This document shows, one piece after another, positions 15,396-23,332 of a stretch of 36,232 bases of DNA. Positions within the stretch are counted from its first letter, which is position 1, and each line of letters begins with the position of its first letter. The translations under genes were made by a program, and so were the position numbers. The DNA comes from an uncultured Clostridia bacterium. GTDB taxonomy: Bacteria > Bacillota > Clostridia > Oscillospirales > Ruminococcaceae. The notes beneath the pieces were generated by a model. The model ran no database searches and had not been told where the DNA came from. It saw nothing but the letters and a program-made list of their open reading frames with translations. Location: the NCBI GenBank assembly GCA_947627465.1, contig CANQWD010000027.1:1-36232 (forward strand), in the 5' to 3' direction.

Positions 15396-16988
15396 TTATT
15401 TGTTTGAGAATTTCTCCATGATCCGCACGGCGGTCTTAATTCCGTCTACAGCCGCCGACATTATCCCTCCCGCGTAGCCCGCGCCCTCGCCGCAAGGGAA
15501 GAGGTTTTCGCATGAAACGGCTTCCCCCAACTCTCCGCGCGGAATTCTAACGGGCGAGGAGCTTCGCGTTTCGATAGCGGTGAGAACGCTGTCGCTGTCC
15601 GAAAAACCGTGAATTTTGCGCTCAAATTGACTTATGCCTTTAATAAGGTATTCATTAACAAAATCGGGAAACAGCTCTTTAAGATCGCAAGGCTGTACCC
15701 CGAGCGGATAAGTCGGAACAACGCGTCCAGGTGAAAACGCGCTGCCGCCGCTTAAAAACTCGCGCGTCATCATTGCGGGAGCGGAGCCGTTTGCGCCGCG
15801 TTTTGCGCCCAAATCAAAGGCTTTTGTTTCCAAGCCGTGAATAAAATCAATTCCCGAAAGCGGTTTATTGCCAAAATCATTCGGCGAAACGGATACCAGT
15901 ACCGCGCTGTTGGCGTTTTCGCCCGAGCGTTCAAAGTAACTCATTCCGTTTGTGACAATGCTCCCGTCAGAGCTTGCGGAAGCCACCACAAATCCTCCCG
16001 GACACATGCAAAACGTATAAACGCCGCGGTCGTTTTCACGGTAAGAGAGCGCGTATTCCGCGGGAGGAAGCGCGGGATGCCCGGCATATTTCCCGTAAAG
16101 CGCCTTGTCGATATCGGATTGCAGATGTTCAATTCTGGCGCCTACCGAAAAAGGCTTCGGGATAAGTTCCACGCCTTTTTTGAGGAGCATTTCAAAGGTG
16201 TCGTGCGCCGAATGCCCGATCGCGAGAATCAGCGCTCCGCATTTTATCTCGCCGCCGTTTGTTTTGACCGAGCAAAGCCGCCCGCCGCTGATGTTAACGT
16301 CTTCGACCGCCGACAAAAAACGCACTTCGCCGCCAAGCTCGATAACGCGTTTCCGCAGTTTTTTCACAACGCCGCGCAGCTTGTCCGTGCCGATATGCGG
16401 CTTCGCGTTTGTGAGAATATCTTTCGGTGCGCCGAATTCGCAGAGCTTTTCAAGAACTCGTGAGCAAAGCGGGTCGTTAATGCGCGTCGTAAGTTTGCCG
16501 TCCGAAAACGTGCCCGCTCCGCCCTCGCCAAACTGAACGTTGGTCTGCGTATCGAGCACGCCGCTTTTCTGATATTTATCAACGGCGGTTATTCTTTCGT
16601 CCATAGCCGCGCCGCGCTCCAGAACTATCGGTTTGTAGCCGAATTCGCACAAGGTAAGCGCGCAGAACATTCCCGCGGGACCGAAGCCCGCGATCACAAT
16701 GTCTCCGTCAAGCGGTTTGTCGCCGAATTTCACGGAAAGCTCTTTGCGTTCAAACCGCTTGACGTTCGCGAATTTTTCCGCAAGCCGCCGTTCTTTTTCA
16801 GCGCTTGCAAGCTCCAGATAAACCGAGCTTACAAACGTAATTTCGCGCCGCGCGTCAACCGAGGTTTTAAATATCTTTGCGGTCCTTATCTCATTTTGGG
16901 AGATTTTTAGTGAAGAAACCGCCTTTTTTATCGCGTGGTCTTTCGGCTTTTCCAACCCCGTTTTGATTTGAGAAACGATGATCGCCAT
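15396..16988 (-). CDS. FAD-dependent dehydrogenase of the COG2509 type
   Basis: A 530-residue flavoprotein of unknown substrate. An N-terminal domain of about 90 residues (beta-alpha with KISQNEIRTAKIFKTSVDARR) precedes a Rossmann FAD-binding motif DIVIAGFGPAGMFCALTL near residue 95; then LERG, NVQFGEGGAGTFSDGKL near 150-166, ILAIGHSAHDT, and a C-terminal FAD-contact region PCGEGAGYAGGIMSAAVDG. No membrane segment. Its ATG shares one base with the cdaR stop (TAATG). In many Clostridia this gene travels with cdaA-cdaR, often followed by glmM; here it is followed by a terminator and no glmM is seen. A link to cell-wall precursor or redox control is speculative. Confidence 0.88.
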   Translation of the reverse strand: MAIIVSQIKTGLEKPKDHAIKKAVSSLKISQNEIRTAKIFKTSVDARREITFVSSVYLELASAEKERRLAEKFANVKRFERKELSVKFGDKPLDGDIVIAGFGPAGMFCALTLCEFGYKPIVLERGAAMDERITAVDKYQKSGVLDTQTNVQFGEGGAGTFSDGKLTTRINDPLCSRVLEKLCEFGAPKDILTNAKPHIGTDKLRGVVKKLRKRVIELGGEVRFLSAVEDVNISGGRLCSVKTNGGEIKCGALILAIGHSAHDTFEMLLKKGVELIPKPFSVGARIEHLQSDIDKALYGKYAGHPALPPAEYALSYRENDRGVYTFCMCPGGFVVASASSDGSIVTNGMSYFERSGENANSAVLVSVSPNDFGNKPLSGIDFIHGLETKAFDLGAKRGANGSAPAMMTREFLSGGSAFSPGRVVPTYPLGVQPCDLKELFPDFVNEYLIKGISQFERKIHGFSDSDSVLTAIETRSSSPVRIPRGELGEAVSCENLFPCGEGAGYAGGIMSAAVDGIKTAVRIMEKFSNK

Positions 16989-18259
16989 TATTGTTCATCA
17001 TCCTTTGGCTGCGCACTGATCGTTATCTTGTAGTCGCCCGAAGCCCAACACGGCTGTTTGCTGCCTTTTATCTGCACGGATACCGAAACGTCCTGCGAGC
17101 CTTCGTGCAGCTGCGTTCCAAGCAGATTTGCCGTAACGGTGATATCGGACGCTGTGATGTTGGAAATTCTGTTGCTGGGTCCTATGACCGTTATATTTAG
17201 AGAGTTGGTGATGAGGGAGACATCAAAGTTATTGGGTTTGTTGTTTATTTTGATGTTCTCGTCGGAAACGGTAAAATCAAGCTTTCCGTAGTCGTCTATT
17301 TGCCATTCGATTCGCGCATTGTTGTTGCCCGAAAGGTTTTTATAGCCCTCGGGCAGCACTATCGGGATATAAGAGGTGCTGTTGAGAGTGAGGTTGGAAA
17401 GGTCGATAGTGCCGATGTCAAGCTCGGAGATGTTGTTTATGGAATCGTCGGGCGCGGCAACGGTCAGCTTTTCAGGTTGGATAGTGTATTTTAGGCTGTT
17501 GATATCAAAATTCTCCGGATAGTTGATAATGGAGAACTTGAGGGGAAGTTCCTTTTGCTTGAATATCGGAATATTTACCAGAATGTTGTCTGTGGAGAAT
17601 TTTATATCGTCTGCGGCGATCGGAACGCTGCCCGCTTCGTAAAGAAATATCTCGCTGCCCGTCTGTTCGGTTTCGGCAATCTCTCCGTGACGCGTGCTTC
17701 GTGCCTCGACTTTTGTTATCTTGTTTAAAGTGCTTGAAGAACCCGTAAGAGTGACCGTCGCGGGAGACGTGGTGATATCTCCGGGGTAAAAGCCTTCGGG
17801 AAGACTGATATCGGCGGTTCCCTCAACGGGAAATTCTTTGGAGATTATCTCATCCAGGGTAAGCGATATCCTTGCGGGTTCCGTATCCGTGATCGTGACT
17901 TTGCGGTCGTTTTTTGAAGTTACGACAAGCGGCAGCGTATATTCTCCCGCGGAACGCACGGTCGACAAATCAACGGAAGCGAGAAAGTCTGTCGCTTTAA
18001 GGTCGCTTATATCATAGCGCTTGCCTTGAATTTTGATATTCACTTTGTCGTTAAGTTCGCTTACTATCTGCAAATTATTCTGCGACATAAACTCGGTGGG
18101 CTGAGCTTCGATCGAAATACCGCTTATGCGGTTGTCAATGGTATCGAAAACCAGCACGGAAACAACTATCCAAAGCACGCACGCGATAAAAAAAGCAAGG
18201 ATAAGCGTTTTGTAATTTTTTTTGATGCCGTCGAAAATTTTACCGAAAAGGTTTTTCAA
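16988..18259 (-). CDS. cdaR: CdaR-like YbbR-domain membrane protein, regulator of CdaA
   Basis: A 423-residue protein with a single N-terminal membrane helix (about 17-40) and an extracytoplasmic part built of repeated YbbR domains (about four, starting near residues 45, 135, 225 and 320). In Bacillus and Listeria, CdaR/YbbR controls the membrane diadenylate cyclase CdaA. The start is TTG at 18259 with AGGAGG at 7-nt spacing. It lies 12 nt after cdaA, and its stop overlaps the COG2509 start by one base, so the three are coupled. YbbR repeats are inferred from recurrent blocks such as LPVVV/SLPEGFYPGDI and VVLPEGYKNLSGN. Confidence 0.9.
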   Translation of the reverse strand: MKNLFGKIFDGIKKNYKTLILAFFIACVLWIVVSVLVFDTIDNRISGISIEAQPTEFMSQNNLQIVSELNDKVNIKIQGKRYDISDLKATDFLASVDLSTVRSAGEYTLPLVVTSKNDRKVTITDTEPARISLTLDEIISKEFPVEGTADISLPEGFYPGDITTSPATVTLTGSSSTLNKITKVEARSTRHGEIAETEQTGSEIFLYEAGSVPIAADDIKFSTDNILVNIPIFKQKELPLKFSIINYPENFDINSLKYTIQPEKLTVAAPDDSINNISELDIGTIDLSNLTLNSTSYIPIVLPEGYKNLSGNNNARIEWQIDDYGKLDFTVSDENIKINNKPNNFDVSLITNSLNITVIGPSNRISNITASDITVTANLLGTQLHEGSQDVSVSVQIKGSKQPCWASGDYKITISAQPKDDEQ

Positions 18260-18271
18260 AGCTGTTCCTCC

Positions 18272-19129
18272 TTATTCCGCTTCAGCGCGTTTTTTTCTCT
18301 TTTTGGCGGATTCCGCTCCGGGCATATATTTTCGCATTATTGTGATAAGGCTCTCGCGGGTCTGATCTCGTGAGAGCTGTCCGTCGAGAGCGACGGATAT
18401 GTTGCCCGTTTCCTCGGAAACCACGATAACAAGCGCGTCGGAGTTTTCGCTCATACCCACGGCGGCTCTGTGGCGCGAACCAAGCTCCGTTGAAAGGTAT
18501 TGATCCTTTTGAGTGTTCGGCAAAAAGCACCCCGCCGCATAGATCCTGAAGTTGCGGATAATGACCGCGCCGTCGTGCAGCGGCGCTTTGTTGTAGAAAA
18601 GGTTGCAGAAAAGCTCCGGTTCGCATTCCGCGTTGATAACGCTTGTGGTCTCCTTTTCGATGATGTCGCCAAGGCGCGTTTCACGCTCGATAACGATAAG
18701 CGCGCCTGTTTTGCTGTCATGAAGCCGAGAGCAAGCCTCCGCGATTCCCAAGATCGCTTTGTCGCGTGCGGAAACGTTTTTGTCGGAGGAGCCGCCGAGC
18801 GTCGATACTTTAGCTCTGCCGACTTTTTCAAGAATTCGCCGAACCTCGGGCTGAAAGACGATGATAAGCGCGATAATTCCCACTTGTGTAAAGTTGTCGA
18901 TAAGATATCCCATAACCTTAAGGTCAAAGGATTTAACGAAAATGAAAACCAACACAAGCAGGAAAATTCCCTTTAAAAGCTGCATTGCACGCGTTTCGCG
19001 CATAAGCTTTATCAGCGCGTATATCAAAATGGTAAGCAGGAAAATATCCAAAATGTCAAATATCGTGACGGATTGGATAATTCTGATAAAGTTGCCGAAA
19101 ATATCTTGAATATATTTAAAGCCGCCCAA
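18272..19129 (-). CDS. cdaA: Diadenylate cyclase CdaA
   Basis: Makes c-di-AMP from two ATP at the cytoplasmic membrane. The 285-residue product has three N-terminal hydrophobic helices (about 22-43, 50-68, 76-95) and a C-terminal DAC domain with the catalytic DGA (186-188, in LHDGAVIIRNFRIYAAGC) and the RHR motif (219-221, in GSRHRAAVGMSE). Start taken as TTG at 19129 with GGGAGAG upstream; no ATG fits the N-terminus. Followed by cdaR after 12 nt, the conserved pairing. c-di-AMP in Firmicutes controls potassium/osmolyte uptake and wall homeostasis; that role is assumed here. Confidence 0.95.
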   Translation of the reverse strand: MGGFKYIQDIFGNFIRIIQSVTIFDILDIFLLTILIYALIKLMRETRAMQLLKGIFLLVLVFIFVKSFDLKVMGYLIDNFTQVGIIALIIVFQPEVRRILEKVGRAKVSTLGGSSDKNVSARDKAILGIAEACSRLHDSKTGALIVIERETRLGDIIEKETTSVINAECEPELFCNLFYNKAPLHDGAVIIRNFRIYAAGCFLPNTQKDQYLSTELGSRHRAAVGMSENSDALVIVVSEETGNISVALDGQLSRDQTRESLITIMRKYMPGAESAKKRKKRAEAE

Positions 19130-19212
19130 TGTTACTCTCCCTGTAAATCAAATATCAATTAAGGAACTCAAATTGTCGTTTTTTCTCCTCATACGGCGTG
19201 TCGCTAAATGTT

Positions 19213-20100
19213 TCAGTCGGCGCTTGCTTTATCGCGTTCCTGTCCTCTGATAAACACCGCCACGCTTTGCGGACCCGCGTTACAGCTTACTACCACGCCC
19301 ATTTTTTCGACCATTGTCGGAGGATATCCGATTTTCTTGGTAAGCTTATCGATGAATTCCTTTTCTTGTTCGGGTTTTGTGGTGGTGATAACGGAGTAAG
19401 GGGTCTTGGGTATCATTTTTGAAGCCACAGTCTCAACAGCCGCGTCGATTACGGCTTTTTCGCCGCGCGCTTTTTTAACAACCTCGGTAATTCCGTCGTA
19501 CAGCACTATCAAAGGCTTCAAGCCCATGAGTTCGCCGAGGAAAGAAGCAGCCGCCGAAATTCGCCCCGATTTTTTCATGTGGCGCAGATCGAAGCCGATG
19601 AGATAAGCCTCAACGTGACTTGCCCAGTCTTCGAGATAGCTTACCACGCTGTCGACGCTTTGACCCTCGGATATTTTTTTGCACGCTTCAAGAATGGGAT
19701 AGCCGTATCCGAGCGAGTAGTTGCGCCCGTCTATTACGCGCACGTCTAAATCGGGCAGGTCGTCTTTTACATTTTCCGCGGCTATTTTCGCCTGTGAATA
19801 TGTCTGCGAACCGTGAGCGTTGATAACGTCGACTATAACGGCTCGCACGCCCTGTCTGTAAAGCTCGCGGAACTTGTCCTCGAACTGAATTTGCGTTATC
19901 TGCGAGTGCTTCGGGATCTCATCGTTTTCTTTAAGGATCTTATAGAATTCATCGTCGTCGATCTCCACTCTGTCAAGTCTTGTCTCACCGTTTATTGTAA
20001 CGGCAAACGGCATGACTTCCAAAAGACCCTTCCATTCCTTTTCCGCCTCCGCTGAAATATCACAGCCGCTGTCGGTTATAATTCTGATCGTTTCGTTCAT
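19213..20100 (-). CDS. DegV-family fatty-acid-binding protein
   Basis: A 295-residue protein with the DegV signature: opening IRIITDSGCDISAEA, then IPKHSQITQIQFEDKF near 80-95, and VDVINAHGSQTYSQAKIA near 107-124 and the C-terminal-domain LRHMKKSGRISAA near 180-192. In Staphylococcus the equivalent FakB proteins present fatty acids to the kinase FakA; no FakA (DAK-type) gene is in the window. Soluble, no signal peptide. ATG at 20100 follows AAAGGA. Located 39 nt downstream of trmL, probably on the same transcript, and 83 nt upstream of cdaA. Confidence 0.92.
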   Translation of the reverse strand: MNETIRIITDSGCDISAEAEKEWKGLLEVMPFAVTINGETRLDRVEIDDDEFYKILKENDEIPKHSQITQIQFEDKFRELYRQGVRAVIVDVINAHGSQTYSQAKIAAENVKDDLPDLDVRVIDGRNYSLGYGYPILEACKKISEGQSVDSVVSYLEDWASHVEAYLIGFDLRHMKKSGRISAAASFLGELMGLKPLIVLYDGITEVVKKARGEKAVIDAAVETVASKMIPKTPYSVITTTKPEQEKEFIDKLTKKIGYPPTMVEKMGVVVSCNAGPQSVAVFIRGQERDKASAD

Positions 20101-20139
20101 AATTTTTCCTTTCTCTGATTACATAAGTAAGAATTGTTA

Positions 20140-20643
20140 TCAATCGGCATTGCTCCAATCGAATTTTGTCAGATTTCCGAAGTTTTGAAGCTCGGGGAAA
20201 TCCCATTGCCGCAGCACCTCATACGCTGCTATCGCGACGCTGTTCGAGAGGTTAAGACTGCGAAGCGTTGGCATCATCGGGATACGCACGCAATCGCGTT
20301 TGTGCTTAAAAAGCAGATCCTCGGGAAGTCCCGCGTCCTCTCTGCCGAAAACTATGAAGCATTTGTCGGGATATTTCACGTCGGTATAGCGGTTTTGCGC
20401 TTTTGTCGTAAAGAAAAAGCACTGCCCGTCTATTTTGGAGAAGAAATCCTCAAAGCCCTCGTAATATGAAATATCCAAAAAATGCCAGTAATCCAGACCC
20501 GCGCGTTTAAGCTGCTTGTCGGTCGGGGAGAAGCCCATGGGCTTTATGATATGGAGGCGCGCCCCCGTGACCGCGCAGGTTCGCGCTATATTTCCCGTGT
20601 TCTGTGGTATCTGAGGTTCCCCGAGAACGATGTTAAGCTGCAT
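20140..20643 (-). CDS. trmL: tRNA (cytidine/uridine-2'-O)-methyltransferase TrmL
   Basis: SPOUT-class enzyme that 2'-O-methylates the wobble base (position 34) of some leucine tRNAs. The 167-residue length from ATG 20643 is normal. Seen: NIVLGEPQIPQNTGNIARTC at the N-terminus, GFSPTDKQLKRAGLDYW near 38-54, FGREDAGLPEDLL near 96-108, and the knotted SAM-binding end IPMMPTLRSLNLSNSVAIAAYEVLRQ. The frame extends upstream to 20709, but ATG 20643 with GGGGAT upstream matches the family. It begins a leftward unit with degV, from a promoter divergent to the ASKHA gene. Confidence 0.93.
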   Translation of the reverse strand: MQLNIVLGEPQIPQNTGNIARTCAVTGARLHIIKPMGFSPTDKQLKRAGLDYWHFLDISYYEGFEDFFSKIDGQCFFFTTKAQNRYTDVKYPDKCFIVFGREDAGLPEDLLFKHKRDCVRIPMMPTLRSLNLSNSVAIAAYEVLRQWDFPELQNFGNLTKFDWSNAD

Positions 20644-20680
20644 AAAGGTATCCCCGCTTTCTTTTGCGTAATACCTTATT

Positions 20681-20709
20681 ATTATATCATAAATCCAAGC
20701 GATTTTCAA
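20681..20709 (-). promoter_or_regulatory. Sigma-A promoter for trmL
   Basis: Minus strand TTGAAA (20704-20709), 17-nt spacer, TATAAT (20681-20686), ending about 38 nt before the trmL ATG. It would also rule out the longer trmL open frame that begins at 20709. Confidence 0.8.
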
Positions 20710-20728
20710 GGGCTTTTTATAAATTTAC

Positions 20729-20757
20729 TTGAAAAAATGAGCGGTTTGTGTTATAAT
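20729..20757 (+). promoter_or_regulatory. Sigma-A promoter for the ASKHA-domain gene
   Basis: TTGAAA (20729-20734), 17-nt spacer, TATAAT (20752-20757). Back-to-back with the trmL promoter; the leader of about 70 nt before ATG 20833 shows no clear structure. Confidence 0.8.
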
Positions 20758-20832
20758 TTAAGTAAAGGCAACGCTGCGCAAAACCGTGCGCTTTGGATGG
20801 CGTTACCGTAAAGTACGAAAAACGAGGTAAAA

Positions 20833-21909
20833 ATGCTTTCGGAAAAACACATTCTACATGAAAAATACCGCGCTGAACGCAGCACCGAGCTTGCCGCCGC
20901 GTGCGACATAACCCGGAATTCCATAGCGGTGATATTTTACGACTTGGCGTTGGAACGGCGCTTTGCGCGGTCTGTGGCGTTCGGGGTTGAAATAACTCCG
21001 CAAAATGCCGCGAGCGAGCTTTCAAAGCTGTTTATAACCGCGCTTCGCGAATATTCCGTAAAGCCCGCCGCGATAAAACGCGTCGGTATCGCCGCGCCCG
21101 TTTCATCGGAGAGCGCGTTGGAGCGTTCGCTGACGACAAATTCACTCGGACTTGAAAACGTGTGTGAAATTTTGTACGTGCCGTTTATATCGGCGGGAAT
21201 AAGCGGACGTTTTACCGCTTCGCTGCTGACATTGCCGGAGGACGGCGACTTTGCGGCGGCGGATTTCGGGAGATCGTTCTGCATAGCTCACAAAAAAGAC
21301 GGAGAGCTGCACTGCGCCGCGTTCGAGCTGCTCGGAGCGTTCGACGGAACGGCGCTGATGAGCGGAATGCCCGCCGAAAAAGGCGCTGTCGATGCGGTGC
21401 GCCAAGATGACAACGGCACCCGCTCTTATGAAGTTGTGGGAGACTGCGAAAGCGTGGGCGTTTCGCCCTGCGGCGCGCTGATGTCAGCGGCGGCAATGCA
21501 GCGCGTCGGGATCATTGACAGCGACGGCATTATGACCGACCGCGACTACTATTATATAGGTGAGGATTGTTTCGTTTCGCAGAACGACGTCCGCGCGATA
21601 CAGACCGACAAGGCAAGGACTGCGGCGGCTTTCGAGCTTCTTCCGAACTTCGGCGGACGGATGTTCTTTTCGGGCGAGCCGTTTTCCATACCCGACGGCT
21701 TCCGAGCGCTGCTGGAACTCGGAGCGATCCCCAAACGCTTCAGGGAAGCCGCGTTTTGCCGTAACTCCGCGGAACAGGGAATCATCGCGTTTCTTGAGGA
21801 CGAAAAGGTTCGTGAACGCGCTTTTGAGATATCGCGTTTGGCTAAGGATTTTTCAAGGGATAATTTACTTAAATTTGATAAAGAATACTTAAATAACTTA
21901 AATTTTTAG
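20833..21909 (+). CDS. DUF4445 / RACo-type ASKHA-domain protein without ferredoxin domain
   Basis: A 358-residue protein whose central and C-terminal parts match the ASKHA ATPase domain of RACo/RamA corrinoid-protein activators: FAAADFGRSFCIAHK (phosphate-loop region), AFDGTALMSGMPAEKGAVDAV (family FEG...GM...GAI block), VSPCGALMSAAAMQRVGIIDSDG (family CGSG-like block) and FVSQNDVRAIQTDKARTAAAFELL (family TQKDVRELQLAKAAI block). The usual N-terminal [2Fe-2S] domain (about 90 residues) is absent; instead there are about 70 residues starting EKHILHEKYR. Several family glycines are altered (DFGRS for DIGTN, SPCGA for CGSG), so ATPase activity is uncertain. ATG at 20833 with GAGG upstream. Monocistronic; no corrinoid enzyme lies nearby. 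Confidence 0.78.
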   Translation: MLSEKHILHEKYRAERSTELAAACDITRNSIAVIFYDLALERRFARSVAFGVEITPQNAASELSKLFITALREYSVKPAAIKRVGIAAPVSSESALERSLTTNSLGLENVCEILYVPFISAGISGRFTASLLTLPEDGDFAAADFGRSFCIAHKKDGELHCAAFELLGAFDGTALMSGMPAEKGAVDAVRQDDNGTRSYEVVGDCESVGVSPCGALMSAAAMQRVGIIDSDGIMTDRDYYYIGEDCFVSQNDVRAIQTDKARTAAAFELLPNFGGRMFFSGEPFSIPDGFRALLELGAIPKRFREAAFCRNSAEQGIIAFLEDEKVRERAFEISRLAKDFSRDNLLKFDKEYLNNLNF

Positions 21910-21961
21910 CGGGCGTTATATAAATTTGCAAAAAAAATTGTATATTTTTGATAAAAAGCCC

Positions 21962-21990
21962 TTGATTTTTTCTACGGATAGTGTTATAAT
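21962..21990 (+). promoter_or_regulatory. Sigma-A promoter for the rplS leader
   Basis: TTGATT (21962-21967), 17-nt spacer, TATAAT (21985-21990). It predicts a start near 21997, giving a leader of about 237 nt before rplS. Confidence 0.8.
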
Positions 21991-21996
21991 AAAAAA

Positions 21997-22233
21997 GCAT
22001 TTAGTATCCGCGGTATAACTATGCCCAAAATTCGGCGGCGGAATTTGTCCGCCGCTTTACTAAGGTATAGAATACGGCGTGTGTTAATGCGAGAACGATC
22101 GGACGGAAAACTGCCGGTCATCTTCACATTAAAAACGGGTAGTCCGCTGAGAGCGCGTGAAAAAACACGCGGCGCGATATAAGCGCTCGGAGAAGCCGAA
22201 CTCAAGAATATTCGAAAAGTTTAGGAGGAAAAA
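21997..22233 (+). promoter_or_regulatory. Long structured 5' leader of rplS
   Basis: Non-coding leader rich in potential helices. Helix A: CTATGCC (22019-22025) pairs with GGTATAG (22064-22070) and encloses a perfect hairpin GCGGCGGA / TCCGCCGC (22035-22042, 22048-22055). Helix B: TTAATG (22084-22089) with CATTAA (22127-22132), enclosing GATCGG / CCGGTC (22097-22102, 22114-22119). Helix C: CGCGTG / CACGCG (22154-22159, 22166-22171). A perfect AGGAGG follows. Ribosomal-protein leaders often act in autoregulation, here possibly by L19; I do not recognise a described motif. No U-run terminator is seen. Confidence 0.6.
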
Positions 22234-22575
22234 ATGGACGCATTAAAACTTATTGAACAGAGCAGTATGAAGGAAGCCGCACCTCAAATCGAGATCGGCG
22301 ATTACGTAAAGGTTTATGTAAGCATCAAGGAGGGCGATAAGAGCCGTATCCAGATGTTTGAGGGCACCGTTATCTCCAAGAAGCACGGCGGCATAAACGA
22401 GACCTTTACGGTAAGACGCGTAGCGCACGGCTGCGGCGTTGAAAGAGTATTTCCGCTCCACTCTCCGTCCGTTGATCACGTTGACGTGGTAAGAAACGGT
22501 AAGGTTCGCAGAGCTAAGCTTTACTATCTGCGCGACAGAGTCGGCAAGGCTGCAAAGGTCAAGTCCAAGGTTTGA
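22234..22575 (+). CDS. rplS: 50S ribosomal protein L19
   Basis: Large-subunit protein at the 30S/50S interface. 113 residues, the normal length, with [29 protein letters not shown]-type SH3-like barrel segments (in two short blocks [15 protein letters not shown] and [21 protein letters not shown]) and the basic C-terminus [25 protein letters not shown] at 22234 follows a consensus AGGAGG. First gene of the housekeeping series rplS-lepB-rbgA-rnhB-yraN, a conserved Firmicute order. Confidence 0.98.
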   Translation: MDALKLIEQSSMKEAAPQIEIGDYVKVYVSIKEGDKSRIQMFEGTVISKKHGGINETFTVRRVAHGCGVERVFPLHSPSVDHVDVVRNGKVRRAKLYYLRDRVGKAAKVKSKV

Positions 22576-22584
22576 TCCTTTATT

Positions 22585-22617
22585 TCCCCGAAATCCCCTT
22601 TTGGGGAGCTTTGGGGA
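22585..22617 (+). terminator. Hairpin between rplS and lepB, possible attenuator
   Basis: TCCCC...ATCCCC then TTTT then GGGGA...GGGGA can form a GC-rich stem with internal mismatches just after the rplS stop. There is only a weak U-rich tail (ATTTTAAG), so partial termination between abundant L19 and lower-level lepB is the likely role. Confidence 0.5.
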
Positions 22618-22641
22618 TAATTTTAAGAAAAGAGAGCTGCT

Positions 22642-23331
22642 ATGAACGATTTTGATGAAAACGAAAACAACGAGCTTGAAAGCGCCGAATTATCTGAATT
22701 AGCGGAGACCGATATCGGAGTGGCAAACGATCCCGCAGAGTCTGACAGATCCGAGGGCGAGACCGAGGAACCGAAAAAGCCTTTTGCGGATATCCTCGAT
22801 TGGACGTCTTGCTTTGTTTTTGCTATCGCTGCGGTACTTGCGCTGAATTTGTTCGCGTTTCGTTCAATTACCGTTTCGGGCAACTCTATGAATAATACAT
22901 TGGTTAATAAGGACAGGGTCATCGCGACTAATTTCGCGTATACTCCCGATTACGGCGATATCGTGATAGTCGAAGCCGATAAGCTGCACCTGCACGGAAC
23001 CACTATCTATGGCGAGACTATTATAAAAAGAATTATTGCCAAGGCGGGGGACACTATCCGCGTCGATTTTGAAAACGGAGAGGTTTACCGCAACGGCGAA
23101 AAGCTTGAGGAAGATTACATCAAGGAAAAGGTTCACGATCATTACGCGGGCTGGATGGATAGCAACAAGGAGTATACCGTTCCGGAAAACTGCGTTTTCG
23201 TAATGGGCGATAACCGCAACAATTCCAATGACAGCCGAAATCTTGCGGATGTCGGATTTATCGATACCAATTACATTATGGGTAAAGCGTTTGTGCGCTA
23301 TGCTCCCATAAAGAGCTTTAAGTGGTTGTAA
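22642..23331 (+). CDS. lepB: Signal peptidase I
   Basis: Membrane serine protease that cleaves signal peptides. The 229-residue product has an acidic cytosolic N-terminus (1-48), one membrane helix (about 54-74), the catalytic serine in SGNSMNNTL (Ser82) and general base lysine in ETIIKRIIAKAGD (Lys129), and box E MGDNRNNSNDSR near 190-201. The long, strongly acidic N-terminal tail (about 20 Asp/Glu in 45 residues) is unusual in length for this family. Followed by rbgA with one base between stop and start. Confidence 0.95.
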   Translation: MNDFDENENNELESAELSELAETDIGVANDPAESDRSEGETEEPKKPFADILDWTSCFVFAIAAVLALNLFAFRSITVSGNSMNNTLVNKDRVIATNFAYTPDYGDIVIVEADKLHLHGTTIYGETIIKRIIAKAGDTIRVDFENGEVYRNGEKLEEDYIKEKVHDHYAGWMDSNKEYTVPENCVFVMGDNRNNSNDSRNLADVGFIDTNYIMGKAFVRYAPIKSFKWL

Positions 23332-23332
23332 A

